NCBI GenBank assembly: GCA_005879675.1 | Contig: VBJE01000181.1 | Location: 1 to 29,616, forward strand | Direction: 5' to 3' | Origin: Chloroflexota bacterium | Lineage (GTDB): Bacteria > Chloroflexota > Dormibacteria > Dormibacterales > Dormibacteraceae | Length of the DNA: 29,616 bases | Shown: positions 14,444 to 21,207 of the stretch, in pieces | Layout: each line of letters starts with the position of its first letter | Numbering within the stretch: the first letter of the stretch is position 1 | The notes under the pieces: model-generated | What the model was told of the DNA's origin: nothing | Databases searched by the model: none | Seen by the model: only the letters and a program-made list of their open reading frames with translations | Made by a program: the position numbers and the translations under genes

Positions 14444-14762
14444 TAAAACCCCGCGAGGCTCCTCCCCGCGCGGTGGCGAGGTGGCGGCGCAACCCGCCGG
14501 AGGGGCTGCCAGGACGGTCAAGGCCACGCTGATGAAATCCGCGATCGGCGCGAGGCCCGAGATCAAGGCCACGGTCGAGTCGCTCGGCTTTCGGCGCATG
14601 AACCAGACCCGCGAGCTCCCCGACAACCCGGCCGTGCGCGGCATGCTGCGCCGGGTGAACTTCCTGGTCGCCGTCGAGGGCGAGCCCTGGGAGCGTCCGA
14701 AGCGCAGCCAGTACAAGATCTGGCGCGCTCGCTCGAACAAGAAACACCAGAGGGGCCACTGA
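14436..14762 (+). CDS. rpmD: 50S ribosomal protein L30 with repeat-encoded N-terminal extension
   Basis: L30 is a small 50S protein of about 60 residues. Here the core (VKATLMKSAIGARPEIKATVESLGFRRMNQTRELPDNPAVRGMLRRVNFLVAVE) begins near residue 29 of 108. Residues 9-24 (SSPRGGEVAAQPAGGA) are encoded by copy 3 of the 48-bp element, and about 20 basic residues follow the core. The GTG at 14436 overlaps rpsE by eight bases and has GGAGGG from copy 2 upstream. The only nearer start is a GTG at 14481 inside the repeat, with no clear ribosome-binding site. No start codon exists at the usual L30 N terminus, so translation probably crosses the repeat. Confidence 0.9.
   Translation: MPDKTPRGSSPRGGEVAAQPAGGAARTVKATLMKSAIGARPEIKATVESLGFRRMNQTRELPDNPAVRGMLRRVNFLVAVEGEPWERPKRSQYKIWRARSNKKHQRGH
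14460..14507 (+). repeat. 48-bp palindromic element, copy 3 (inside rpmD)
   Basis: Begins TCCTCCCCGCGCGGTGGCG and ends CGCCGGAGGGGCT, again on a codon boundary and encoding SSPRGGEVAAQPAGGA. The distance to copy 2 is 76 bp. CCTC pairs with GAGG and GGCGGCG with CGCC. All three copies are exactly 48 bp and read in the same phase. Confidence 0.85.
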
Positions 14763-14766
14763 CCGT

Positions 14767-15252
14767 ATGCAGCTACACGACCTGAAATCAGCACCCGGCG
14801 CTCGCCACCGGCGGCAGCGGATAGGCCGCGGCACCGGCTCCGGCAGGGGCAAGACCTCCGGGCGCGGCCAGAAGGGCCAGAACGCCCGCAGCGAAGGCTT
14901 CCGCCTTGGCTTCGAGGGCGGGCAGATGCCGCTGTCGCAGCGGCTCCCCAAGCTGCCCGGGTTCAAGAACCCCTTCAAGAAGGTCTACGCGGTCGTCAAC
15001 GTCTCCAAGCTGAGTCGCTTCGAGAACGGCGCCCGGGTCGACGCCGAGGCGCTGGTTGAGGCCGGCCTGGCGAAGGGTGGCGACAAGATCAAGATTTTGG
15101 GCGCGGGCCGGATCAAGCGCAAGCTGACCGTGGAAACGGATGCCATCAGCAACAGCGCGCGAGAGGCGATCGAGAAGGCCGGCGGATCGGTGACCGTCCT
15201 CAACACGAAAGAGGAACAGAAGCCGGAAAGCGAGCCTCCTCAGGCCGAGTAA
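14767..15252 (+). CDS. rplO: 50S ribosomal protein L15
   Basis: L15 (161 residues; usual 144-150) is a late-assembly 50S protein. The glycine- and arginine-rich N terminus RQRIGRGTGSGRGKTSGRGQKGQNARS and GFEGGQMPLSQRLPKLPGFKNPF are diagnostic, and the C-terminal fold (VEAGLAKGGDKIKILGAGRIKRKLTVE, then AREAIEKAGGSVTVL) follows. It ends in a short acidic tail. The start ATG lies four bases after rpmD, and secY begins three bases after its stop, the usual spc order. Confidence 0.97.
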   Translation: MQLHDLKSAPGARHRRQRIGRGTGSGRGKTSGRGQKGQNARSEGFRLGFEGGQMPLSQRLPKLPGFKNPFKKVYAVVNVSKLSRFENGARVDAEALVEAGLAKGGDKIKILGAGRIKRKLTVETDAISNSAREAIEKAGGSVTVLNTKEEQKPESEPPQAE

Positions 15253-15255
15253 GCG

Positions 15256-16587
15256 ATGAACCTCCTCGAGGCGCTCATCAACGCGATCCGGCTGCCAGAG
15301 CTCCGCAACAAGATCCTGTTCACGGGCGGCATCCTGGTCATCTTCCGCCTCTTCTCGAACATCGCCATCCCGGAGGCGAACAAGACCGCCCTTGGGCTTC
15401 TCTTCAACCAGCAGGCGTTGCTCGGACTGCTCGACCTGTTCTCGGGAGGCGGACTGTCCCGGTTCAGCATCGTCGCCATGGGCATGAACCCGTACATCAA
15501 CGCCACGATCATCATGCAGCTGATGACGGTGATCTCCGAACGCATCAAGGAGATCCAGAAAGAGGGCGAGATGGGTCGCCGCCGCATCCAGCGATGGAGC
15601 CGCTATCTCACCGTCGCGCTGGGCGCCGGCCAGGCGTATGGGTTCACGGTCCTCTTCCAGAACACGAACCCGGCGATCCTCGGACCCCTGGAGTGGTTCC
15701 AGCGCCTCCAGATCATCCTGGTCCTGAGCGCGGGCACGGTCATGCTGATGTGGTTCGGCGAGCTGATCACCGAGTACGGCATCGGCAACGGTGTCTCGCT
15801 GATCATCTTTGCCGGCATCATCGGCCGCGGACCGCAGGGCGTGGCGGCGGTATTCGGCGCCCACACCACTGGCGGTGGTCTGGCCGACTACGTGCCCTTC
15901 ATCATCTTCGGCCTGATCGCGCTGTTCATGACCGCGGTGATCATCGAGGTGCAGCAAGCCGTGCGGAAGATCCCCATCCAATCCGCACAGCGCGTGGCCG
16001 GCGGCCGCGAGGTGGGGCGGAGGGCGAGCTTCCTGCCCCTCCGCGTCAACCACGCAGGCGTGATCCCGATCATCTTCGCGATCTCCGTGATGTTCCTGCC
16101 GACGATCATCGCCAACTACTTCACTGGCGCCCCGCCTGACACCTGGTACTACAAGGCCGCGGCGTGGGTGCGAGGCAACTTCTCGCCGAGCACGGCCAAC
16201 TTGCCCATGGCGATCACCTACAACGGTCTCTACTTCCTGTTCACGTTCGGGTTCACGTACTTCTACACCGCGATCACGTTCGACGTGCACGAAGTGGCCG
16301 ACAACCTTAAACGTTATTCAAGCTTCATCCCGGGAATCCGCCCGGGACGTCCGACCGCGGACTATTTGCAGGCGGTGATGAACCGTGTCACGTTCGTGGG
16401 CGCGATCTTCCTTGGTTTCATCACGGTCATCCTGCCGATAGCGACGTCGAAGATCTCAGGCATCAATCAGCAGCAGATGTACCTGGGTGGCACGGCGATC
16501 CTGATCGTCGTCGGGGTGGCTCTCGACACGATGAAACAGCTGCAGACACAGCTGGTGATGCGCCAGTACCGCGGCTTTATCAAATGA
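15256..16587 (+). CDS. secY: Preprotein translocase subunit SecY
   Basis: SecY (443 residues; E. coli 443) is the membrane pore of the Sec translocon. About ten hydrophobic segments can be followed, from ILFTGGILVIFRLFSNIAIP to ILIVVGVALDTMKQLQTQL, with the family signature MGMNPYINATIIMQL (plug and TM2 region), the cytosolic loop ITEYGIGNGVSLIIFAGI and the final QLVMRQYRGFIK. The ATG at 15256 is three bases after rplO. A palindromic repeat follows the stop. Genes for SecE and SecG are not in the window. Confidence 0.98.
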   Translation: MNLLEALINAIRLPELRNKILFTGGILVIFRLFSNIAIPEANKTALGLLFNQQALLGLLDLFSGGGLSRFSIVAMGMNPYINATIIMQLMTVISERIKEIQKEGEMGRRRIQRWSRYLTVALGAGQAYGFTVLFQNTNPAILGPLEWFQRLQIILVLSAGTVMLMWFGELITEYGIGNGVSLIIFAGIIGRGPQGVAAVFGAHTTGGGLADYVPFIIFGLIALFMTAVIIEVQQAVRKIPIQSAQRVAGGREVGRRASFLPLRVNHAGVIPIIFAISVMFLPTIIANYFTGAPPDTWYYKAAAWVRGNFSPSTANLPMAITYNGLYFLFTFGFTYFYTAITFDVHEVADNLKRYSSFIPGIRPGRPTADYLQAVMNRVTFVGAIFLGFITVILPIATSKISGINQQQMYLGGTAILIVVGVALDTMKQLQTQLVMRQYRGFIK

Positions 16588-16601
16588 GGTCTCTTCCTGC
16601 C

Positions 16602-16639
16602 TCCTCTCCCCATCGGGGAGAGGGCCAAGGGAGAGGGGC
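16602..16639 (+). repeat. GC-rich palindromic repeat between secY and adk
   Basis: Perfect 9-bp hairpin CCTCTCCCC (16603-16611), loop ATC, GGGGAGAGG (16615-16623), then GCCAAGGGAGAGGGG. The second half supplies the purine run seven bases before the adk ATG, so it probably doubles as the adk Shine-Dalgarno. It resembles the repeats at 18048, 22799 and 28924. No T-run follows, so it is not a classical terminator. Confidence 0.7.
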
Positions 16640-16645
16640 TTAAGC

Positions 16646-17299
16646 ATGAATCTTCTTCTGTACGGCGCCCCTGGCTCAGGCAAGGGGACCCAGGCCAACA
16701 TGCCGCGCTCGCATTTCGGCATCCCGCACATCGCCACCGGCGACATGCTCCGCGCCGAGATCGCGGCCCAGACCGACCTGGGCCGCCAGGCGCAGCCCAT
16801 CCTGGCCGCGGGCAAGTACGTCTCCGACGACATCATGATCGGGATCGTCCGCAACCGCGTCATCCAGCCTGACTGCGTGCCGGGCTTCATCATGGACGGA
16901 TTTCCGCGCACCGTGCCGCAGGCGGCGGCCCTCGACGACCTCATGGCGGCGCTGGGCAAGCGGTTCGACCGGGTCATCTATCTGAAGGTGCCGGTCGACG
17001 ATCTGCTGCACCGTCTGTCCGGGCGCCTGGTTTGCCCCACCTGCCAGCGCACGTACCCTCCCGGGACCGCGCGCTGCGAGGCGGATGGGAGCGCCCTGAT
17101 CCAGCGCGAGGACGACCGGGCGCAGGCGGTGCGGCCGCGGATCGAGATCTACCTCGAGAAGACGGTGCCGATCCTGGACCACTACCGGGGAGGAGGGCTC
17201 GTTTCCGAGATCGACGGCCGGGGGACAATCGAGGAGATAAGCCGCCACGTCCTCGCCGCCGTGAACGGGCGCATGTCCAAGACGCAGAAGACCGCATGA
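16646..17299 (+). CDS. adk: Adenylate kinase, zinc-type LID
   Basis: Adk (217 residues) interconverts ATP + AMP and 2 ADP in the cytosol. The P-loop is GAPGSGKGT (7-15), the AMP-binding part is TGDMLRAEIA, and GFPRT and REDDR are present. The LID domain carries C130xxC133, C144 and D147, the zinc-holding set of the long bacterial form in which the fourth ligand is Asp. In the expected GKGTQA, QANMPRSHFGIPHIATGDMLR follows instead of the more usual QAxxLxxxxGIPHISTGDM, a small departure. It is spaced from secY by a palindromic repeat, and its stop shares ATGA with map. Confidence 0.97.
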   Translation: MNLLLYGAPGSGKGTQANMPRSHFGIPHIATGDMLRAEIAAQTDLGRQAQPILAAGKYVSDDIMIGIVRNRVIQPDCVPGFIMDGFPRTVPQAAALDDLMAALGKRFDRVIYLKVPVDDLLHRLSGRLVCPTCQRTYPPGTARCEADGSALIQREDDRAQAVRPRIEIYLEKTVPILDHYRGGGLVSEIDGRGTIEEISRHVLAAVNGRMSKTQKTA

Positions 17300-18090
17300 T
17301 CAACCTCAAGACCGCCCATGAGATAGACCTGATGGCGCGTGCCGGGGCCCTCCTCGCGTCCGTGCTGCCTCCGCTCAAGGACGCCTGCCAGCCCGGGGTC
17401 AAGACGGTGGAGCTCGATCGCATCGCCGACAAGCTGATTCGCGACGGGGGCGCCACCCCCGGGTTCCTCGGCTACCACGGTTTCCCGAAGTCGATCTGCG
17501 TCTCGATCAACGACGAGGCGGTCCACGGGATCCCCGGCAACCGCAAGATCGCCGACGGCGACCTGGTCAGCCTCGACCTCGGCCTGGTGCTGGAGGGCTT
17601 CTGGGCCGATGTCGGGATCACCGTCGGGGCGGGCAAAATCACGCCCGAGGCGGCGCGCCTGCTCAAGGTCACAGAGGAGGCCCTCTACGTGGGCATCGAC
17701 AAGGCCCGCCCGGGCGGGTTTCTCGGCGACATCTCTTCTGCGATCCAAAAGCACGTGGAGAGCAATGGCTTCTCAGTCATCCGCCAGTTCGTCGGCCACG
17801 GGATCGGCCGCCAGATGCACGAGGACCCCCAGGTCCCCAACTTCGCCATCCCCGGCACCCCGCCGCGGCTCAAGCCCGGCATGACGCTGGCGATCGAGCC
17901 CATGGTCAACGCCGGCACCCACGAGGTCTACATGAAGCCCGACGGCTGGACGATCTGCACCGCCGACGGAGCGCTGTCCGCCTACTTTGAGCACACCGTC
18001 GCTATCACAGAAAAGGGGCCTGTCGTGCTCACCAAGGGGGCATTTGACCCCCTCCCCACTTCGGGGAAAGGGTCGGGGAGAGGGGCGTAA
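17296..18090 (+). CDS. map: Methionine aminopeptidase type I with repeat-encoded tail
   Basis: Map removes N-terminal methionine from new proteins. The metal ligands D94, D105, H168, E201 and E232, and the substrate histidine H78, are all in family context (LDLGL, FWADVGIT, VGHGIG, AIEPM, FEHTVAI). The standard fold ends at about residue 248. The last 16 residues (AFDPLPTSGKGSGRGA) are read through a GC-rich palindromic repeat that also contains the approach to the stop. The start is ATG 17296, sharing ATGA with adk. The order secY-adk-map-infA is the classical one. Confidence 0.96.
   Translation: MINLKTAHEIDLMARAGALLASVLPPLKDACQPGVKTVELDRIADKLIRDGGATPGFLGYHGFPKSICVSINDEAVHGIPGNRKIADGDLVSLDLGLVLEGFWADVGITVGAGKITPEAARLLKVTEEALYVGIDKARPGGFLGDISSAIQKHVESNGFSVIRQFVGHGIGRQMHEDPQVPNFAIPGTPPRLKPGMTLAIEPMVNAGTHEVYMKPDGWTICTADGALSAYFEHTVAITEKGPVVLTKGAFDPLPTSGKGSGRGA
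18048..18085 (+). repeat. GC-rich palindromic repeat at the end of map
   Basis: Runs from CCCCCTCCCC to GGGGAGAGGGG around CACTTCGGGGAAAGGGTC. The first half folds as CCCC, ACTTC, GGGG. It is the same family as the elements at 16602 and 28924 (CTCCCC, GGGG, then GTCGGGGAGAGGGG). It encodes the C-terminal residues of map. Confidence 0.65.
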
Positions 18091-18091
18091 G

Positions 18092-18119
18092 CTGGCAGAT
18101 TCCGGCTCTTTGGTACAAT
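18092..18119 (+). promoter_or_regulatory. Candidate leaderless promoter for infA
   Basis: CTGGCA (18092-18097, four of six -35 matches), a 16-bp spacer, then TGG-TACAAT, a complete extended -10 (TGn plus TACAAT 18114-18119). A start point 7-9 nt after the -10 falls at 18126-18128, at the GTG of infA. No Shine-Dalgarno precedes that GTG, which agrees with a leaderless mRNA. This would separate the alpha-operon genes from the spc genes upstream. Confidence 0.55.
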
Positions 18120-18127
18120 CGCCGTTC

Positions 18128-18343
18128 GTGCCCCAGCGCCCCTCACTCGTGAAGGGGGTCGTGGTGGAGCCTCTTCCCAACGGCGTGTACAGGGTTGAGC
18201 TCGAGAATGGGGCGAAGGTCCTCGCCCACGTCGCCGATCGGGCCGGCACCCACTTCACCCGGCTCCTCGCCGGAGACAAGGTGGGCGTCGAGCTGGCGTC
18301 AAGCGACCGGTCGCGAGGGCGAATTCGAGAGATTTGGAGATGA
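18128..18343 (+). CDS. infA: Translation initiation factor IF-1
   Basis: IF-1 (71 residues) is an OB-fold protein that occupies the 30S A site during initiation. The family core GVVVEPLPNGVYRVELENGAKVLAHVADRAGTHFTRLLAGDKVGVELASSDRSRGRIREIW is complete. I chose GTG 18128 because it gives the normal length. Longer in-frame starts run back into map and the palindromic repeat and add an Arg/Ser-rich, unrelated N terminus. An extended -10 lies just upstream. The N-terminal residues (MPQRPSLVK) differ from the usual AKEDVIEV. Confidence 0.95.
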   Translation: MPQRPSLVKGVVVEPLPNGVYRVELENGAKVLAHVADRAGTHFTRLLAGDKVGVELASSDRSRGRIREIWR

Positions 18344-18456
18344 AAGTACGTCCGTCCGTCAAGAAGATGTGTCCCAGCTGCAGGGTGATCAAGCGCAACG
18401 GGGTGGTCCGCGTGATCTGCTCGAAGACGCCGAAACACAAGCAGCGCCAGGGTTAG
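18340..18456 (+). CDS. rpmJ: 50S ribosomal protein L36
   Basis: L36 (38 residues) is the smallest ribosomal protein. It reads MKVRPSVKKMCPSC, then IKRNGVVRVICSKTPKHKQRQG; C11, C14, C27 and H33 form the zinc site of the C+ form. The ATG shares ATGA with the infA stop. Its place between infA and rpsM is conserved in most bacteria. Confidence 0.96.
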   Translation: MKVRPSVKKMCPSCRVIKRNGVVRVICSKTPKHKQRQG

Positions 18457-18464
18457 GAGACTAG

Positions 18465-18863
18465 ATGGCGAGAATCGCCGGCGTCGACATACCCCCGTCC
18501 AAGCGCGTCGTCGTGGCGCTGACCTACATCCACGGCATCGGAGACACGACCGCCAAGAAGATCCTGAAGCTGGCCAACATCGACGGCAACAAGCGGACGA
18601 AGGACCTGCCTGAAGAGGAGGTCGCGCGCCTCCGCCAGGCGGTCGACAGGCTCGCGACGGGCAAGGACATCGTCATCGAAGGCGATCTGCGCCGCGAGGT
18701 GGCGATGAACATCAAGCGCCTGACCGAGATCGGCTCTTACCGGGGCCAGCGGCACCGCCGCGGCCTCCCGGTCCGCGGCCAGCGAACCCGCACCAACGCG
18801 CGCAGCCGGCGCGGGCCGAAGCGCGCGGTCGCGGGCAAGAAGAAGGTCAAGGCGGGCAAGTGA
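18465..18863 (+). CDS. rpsM: 30S ribosomal protein S13
   Basis: S13 (132 residues) bridges the 30S head to the 50S subunit and touches P-site tRNA. It begins ARIAGVDIPPSKRVVVALTYIHGIGDTTAKKIL, contains the helix-two-turn-helix region, and ends with the tRNA-contacting basic tail after YRGQRHRRGLPVRGQRTRTNARSRRGPKR. The tail is about ten residues longer than in E. coli. AGGAG (18455-18459) precedes the ATG. The stop shares GTGA with rpsK. Confidence 0.97.
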   Translation: MARIAGVDIPPSKRVVVALTYIHGIGDTTAKKILKLANIDGNKRTKDLPEEEVARLRQAVDRLATGKDIVIEGDLRREVAMNIKRLTEIGSYRGQRHRRGLPVRGQRTRTNARSRRGPKRAVAGKKKVKAGK

Positions 18864-19252
18864 CCAAGAAGAAGGTCGTCCGGACCCGGCGCCGCGAGCG
18901 CAAGAACGTCGTCAACGGGCAGGCTCACATCCAGAGCACGTTCAACAACACGATCATCTCGATCAGCGACATCGAGGGCAACGTCATCGCCTGGGGCTCG
19001 GCCGGCGCGCAGGGCTTCAAGGGCAGCCGCAAGTCGACGCCGTTTGCCGCCCAGACCACCGCCGAGGCGACCGCCAAGAAGGCTCTCGACCACGGCATGC
19101 GCTCAATCGAGGTTTTCGTTCGCGGCCCGGGCGCCGGCCGCGAGGCGGCGATCCGATCCCTGCAGGCCACCGGCCTGGAGGTCAGCGCGATCACCGACGT
19201 GACTCCGATCCCCCATAACGGCTGCCGGCCTCCCAAGCGGAGGCGCGTCTAG
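18860..19252 (+). CDS. rpsK: 30S ribosomal protein S11
   Basis: S11 (130 residues, normal) is in the platform and contacts the Shine-Dalgarno helix. The stretch VNGQAHIQSTFNNTIISISDIEGNVIAWGSAGAQGFKGSRKSTPFAAQ and the C-terminal ITDVTPIPHNGCRPPKRRRV are typical, including the NG-C-RPPK motif. The GTG start overlaps the rpsM stop. The N terminus (TKKKVVRTRRRERKNV) is basic, as in most relatives. Confidence 0.97.
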   Translation: MTKKKVVRTRRRERKNVVNGQAHIQSTFNNTIISISDIEGNVIAWGSAGAQGFKGSRKSTPFAAQTTAEATAKKALDHGMRSIEVFVRGPGAGREAAIRSLQATGLEVSAITDVTPIPHNGCRPPKRRRV

Positions 19253-19254
19253 CC

Positions 19255-19875
19255 GTGGCCAACTACAGCGGCCCGGTCTGTCGCTTCTGCCGCCGCGAGG
19301 GCGCCAAGCTTTACCTCAAGGGCGAGCGATGCTACACGCCGAAGTGCGCCATCGAGCGCCGCGCGTTCGCGCCCGGCATGCACGGGCAGGCGCGCAAGCG
19401 CAAGACGTCGGACTACGGGCTGCAGCTGCGCGCGAAGCAGAAGGCGCGCCGCATCTACGGCTTGCTCGAGAAGCAGTTTCGCAACTACTTCGACCAGGCC
19501 TCGAACGAGCCGGGCGTCACCGGTATCAACCTGCTCCGGCACCTCGAGCTGCGGCTGGACAACGTCGTCTACCGGCTCGGCCTGGGCAGCTCGCGCAAGC
19601 AGGCACGACAGCTGGTCACGCACCGCCACTTCGAGGTCAACGGCAAGCTCGTGAACGTGCCGTCCTACCAGCTCAAGCCGGGCGACGAGCTCAAGGTGAA
19701 AGGCTCGGACGGCGTCTTCGACGTGGTGCTGGAGGCGTCCAAGGTGCGCCCGGTGCCCGCATGGCTTTCCTTCAACACGGACGCAAAGTCCGGCAAGATC
19801 CTCGCCCGACCGGAGCGCCACGAGATGGAGCCCGGCGTCGAGGAACAGCTGATCGTCGAGTTCTATTCAAGGTAA
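19255..19875 (+). CDS. rpsD: 30S ribosomal protein S4, zinc-finger type
   Basis: S4 (206 residues) starts assembly of the 30S body and guards decoding accuracy; in E. coli it also represses the alpha operon. The N-terminal zinc finger has C9, C12, C26 and C31 (CRFCRREG, ERCYTPKC), and the S4 RNA-binding domain is LRLDNVVYRLGLGSSRKQARQLVTHRHFEVNGKLVNVPSYQLKPGDEL. E. coli S4 lacks the cysteine set; Bacillus and Thermus types have it in full or in part. The GTG start is two bases after the rpsK stop. Confidence 0.97.
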   Translation: MANYSGPVCRFCRREGAKLYLKGERCYTPKCAIERRAFAPGMHGQARKRKTSDYGLQLRAKQKARRIYGLLEKQFRNYFDQASNEPGVTGINLLRHLELRLDNVVYRLGLGSSRKQARQLVTHRHFEVNGKLVNVPSYQLKPGDELKVKGSDGVFDVVLEASKVRPVPAWLSFNTDAKSGKILARPERHEMEPGVEEQLIVEFYSR

Positions 19876-19895
19876 TCGGAGGTAGTTGATTCAAG

Positions 19896-20816
19896 TTGGC
19901 GATTGACACACAGATGACCGTGACCCCCCAGGTCCGCAAGCTCGAGACGAGCGCGAACTTTGGCAAGTTCGACATCGAACCGCTCGACCCCGGGTTTGGG
20001 ACAACGCTGGGCAACACCCTGCGCCGCGTGCTGCTCTCCTCGCTCTGGGGCGCGGCCGTGACCTCGATCCAGATCGACGGCGTCGCCCACGAGTTCACCG
20101 CGATCCCGCACGTCAAGGAAGACGTGACCGAGGTGATCCTCAACCTCAAGAAGCTGCGCCTGAAGAGCTTCACCGAAGACCCGGTCACGCTGACGCTCGA
20201 CGTCAAGGGGCCCGCCGAGGTGCGCGCGTCGCACATCCAGGCCACCTCCGACGTCGAGATCGTGAACCCGGACCTCTACATCTGCACGCTGGCCGCCAAG
20301 GGCCACCTGCGGATGGAGCTCAACGTCGAGCGCGGCAAGGGCTACGTGCCCGCCGAGCGCAACAAGCGCGAGGGCCAGCCGATCGGCGTGGTTCCCATCG
20401 ATTCGATCTTCTCTCCGGTCGAGAAAGCGAACTTCGTCGTCGAGAAAACCCGCGTCGGCCAGTCCACCGACTATGACCGCCTGATCATCGAGGTCTGGAC
20501 TGATGGCACGATGTCTCCCGAGGAGGCTGTCAGCCACTCCGCCGAGCTCTTCACGCAGCACTTGAACCTGTTCGTCCGCTTCCGGGACTCGATCGAGAAG
20601 CACGAGCAGGAGATGCGCGGCGAGAAGACCGGCCAGAACCGGCTGATGGACAAGGCAAACGAGATCCAGACGGTGGGCCAGCTTCTCCAGAAGCGAGAGG
20701 AGGAGCTGCTTGCGCTGCGCAACTTCGGACGCAAGTCGCTGGACGAGATCAAAGAGAAGCTCGTCGAGAAGGGATTCATCAAGCCCGAAGAGATGGGCAC
20801 CGTCCTGCGCGGTTAG
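19896..20816 (+). CDS. rpoA: RNA polymerase alpha subunit with reduced C-terminal domain
   Basis: Alpha dimers found the polymerase core. The N-terminal domain (1-230) is complete: GNTLRRVLLSSLWGAAVTSIQIDG (39-62), then the insertion domain and the dimer-forming TDYDRLIIEVWTDGTMSPEEAVSHSAELF. The C-terminal domain keeps IQTVGQLLQKREEELLALRNFGRKSLDEIKEKL (257-289), matching E. coli G296, K298 and S299. However, the preceding helix, normally DLxLxVRSxNCLKxxG with Arg265 and Asn268, is replaced by the unrelated RGEKTGQNRLMDKANE. The 306 residues are short for the family. The TTG start has GGAGGT (19878-19883) 12 nt upstream. Confidence 0.95.
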   Translation: MAIDTQMTVTPQVRKLETSANFGKFDIEPLDPGFGTTLGNTLRRVLLSSLWGAAVTSIQIDGVAHEFTAIPHVKEDVTEVILNLKKLRLKSFTEDPVTLTLDVKGPAEVRASHIQATSDVEIVNPDLYICTLAAKGHLRMELNVERGKGYVPAERNKREGQPIGVVPIDSIFSPVEKANFVVEKTRVGQSTDYDRLIIEVWTDGTMSPEEAVSHSAELFTQHLNLFVRFRDSIEKHEQEMRGEKTGQNRLMDKANEIQTVGQLLQKREEELLALRNFGRKSLDEIKEKLVEKGFIKPEEMGTVLRG

Positions 20817-20825
20817 AGGGCCCCA

Positions 20826-21185
20826 TTGCGTCATCAGAAGAGCGGCCGCCGCTTCAACCGCGACACCGACGCCCGCAAGGCGCTGATGCGGAACCTGTGC
20901 ACGTCCCTGCTCGAGAGTCCGAGCGGCCGGATCACGACCACCGAGGCGCGCGCCAAAGAGCTGCGACGCTGGGTGGAGAGGCTGATCACGACCGCGAAGG
21001 ACGGCGACGTCAACGCCCGGCGCCGGGTTAGCGCGGAGATCTCGAAGCCCGAGGTCGTGGAGAGGCTGTTCTCCAACCTCATGCCCCGGCTGTCCGAGCG
21101 GCCCGGCGGCTACACCCGGATCATCCACAAGGGTCCGCGCCTGGGCGACGCGGCGCCGATGGTGATCATCGAACTGGTCGACTGA
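20826..21185 (+). CDS. rplQ: 50S ribosomal protein L17
   Basis: L17 (119 residues, normal) is near the tunnel exit. It begins MRHQKSGRRFNRDTDARKALMRNLCTSLLE, and has TTEARAKELRRWVERLITTAKDG and GGYTRIIHKGPRLGDAAPMVIIELVD, the standard features. The start is a TTG nine bases after rpoA; the gene closes the alpha operon order. truA starts 22 nt later. Confidence 0.97.
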   Translation: MRHQKSGRRFNRDTDARKALMRNLCTSLLESPSGRITTTEARAKELRRWVERLITTAKDGDVNARRRVSAEISKPEVVERLFSNLMPRLSERPGGYTRIIHKGPRLGDAAPMVIIELVD

Positions 21186-21207
21186 GACTGTCTCTTAAAA
21201 ATTGAAT

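Noticed and set aside
14384..14507. Two spaced repeats as a small CRISPR array
   Set aside because: Only two copies, both inside coding frames and with a 28-bp gap holding the rpmD start; there are no cas genes.
16602..16639. Intrinsic terminator after secY
   Set aside because: The stem is strong, but no T-run follows and adk starts a few bases later; the same holds for the hairpins at 22799 and 28924.
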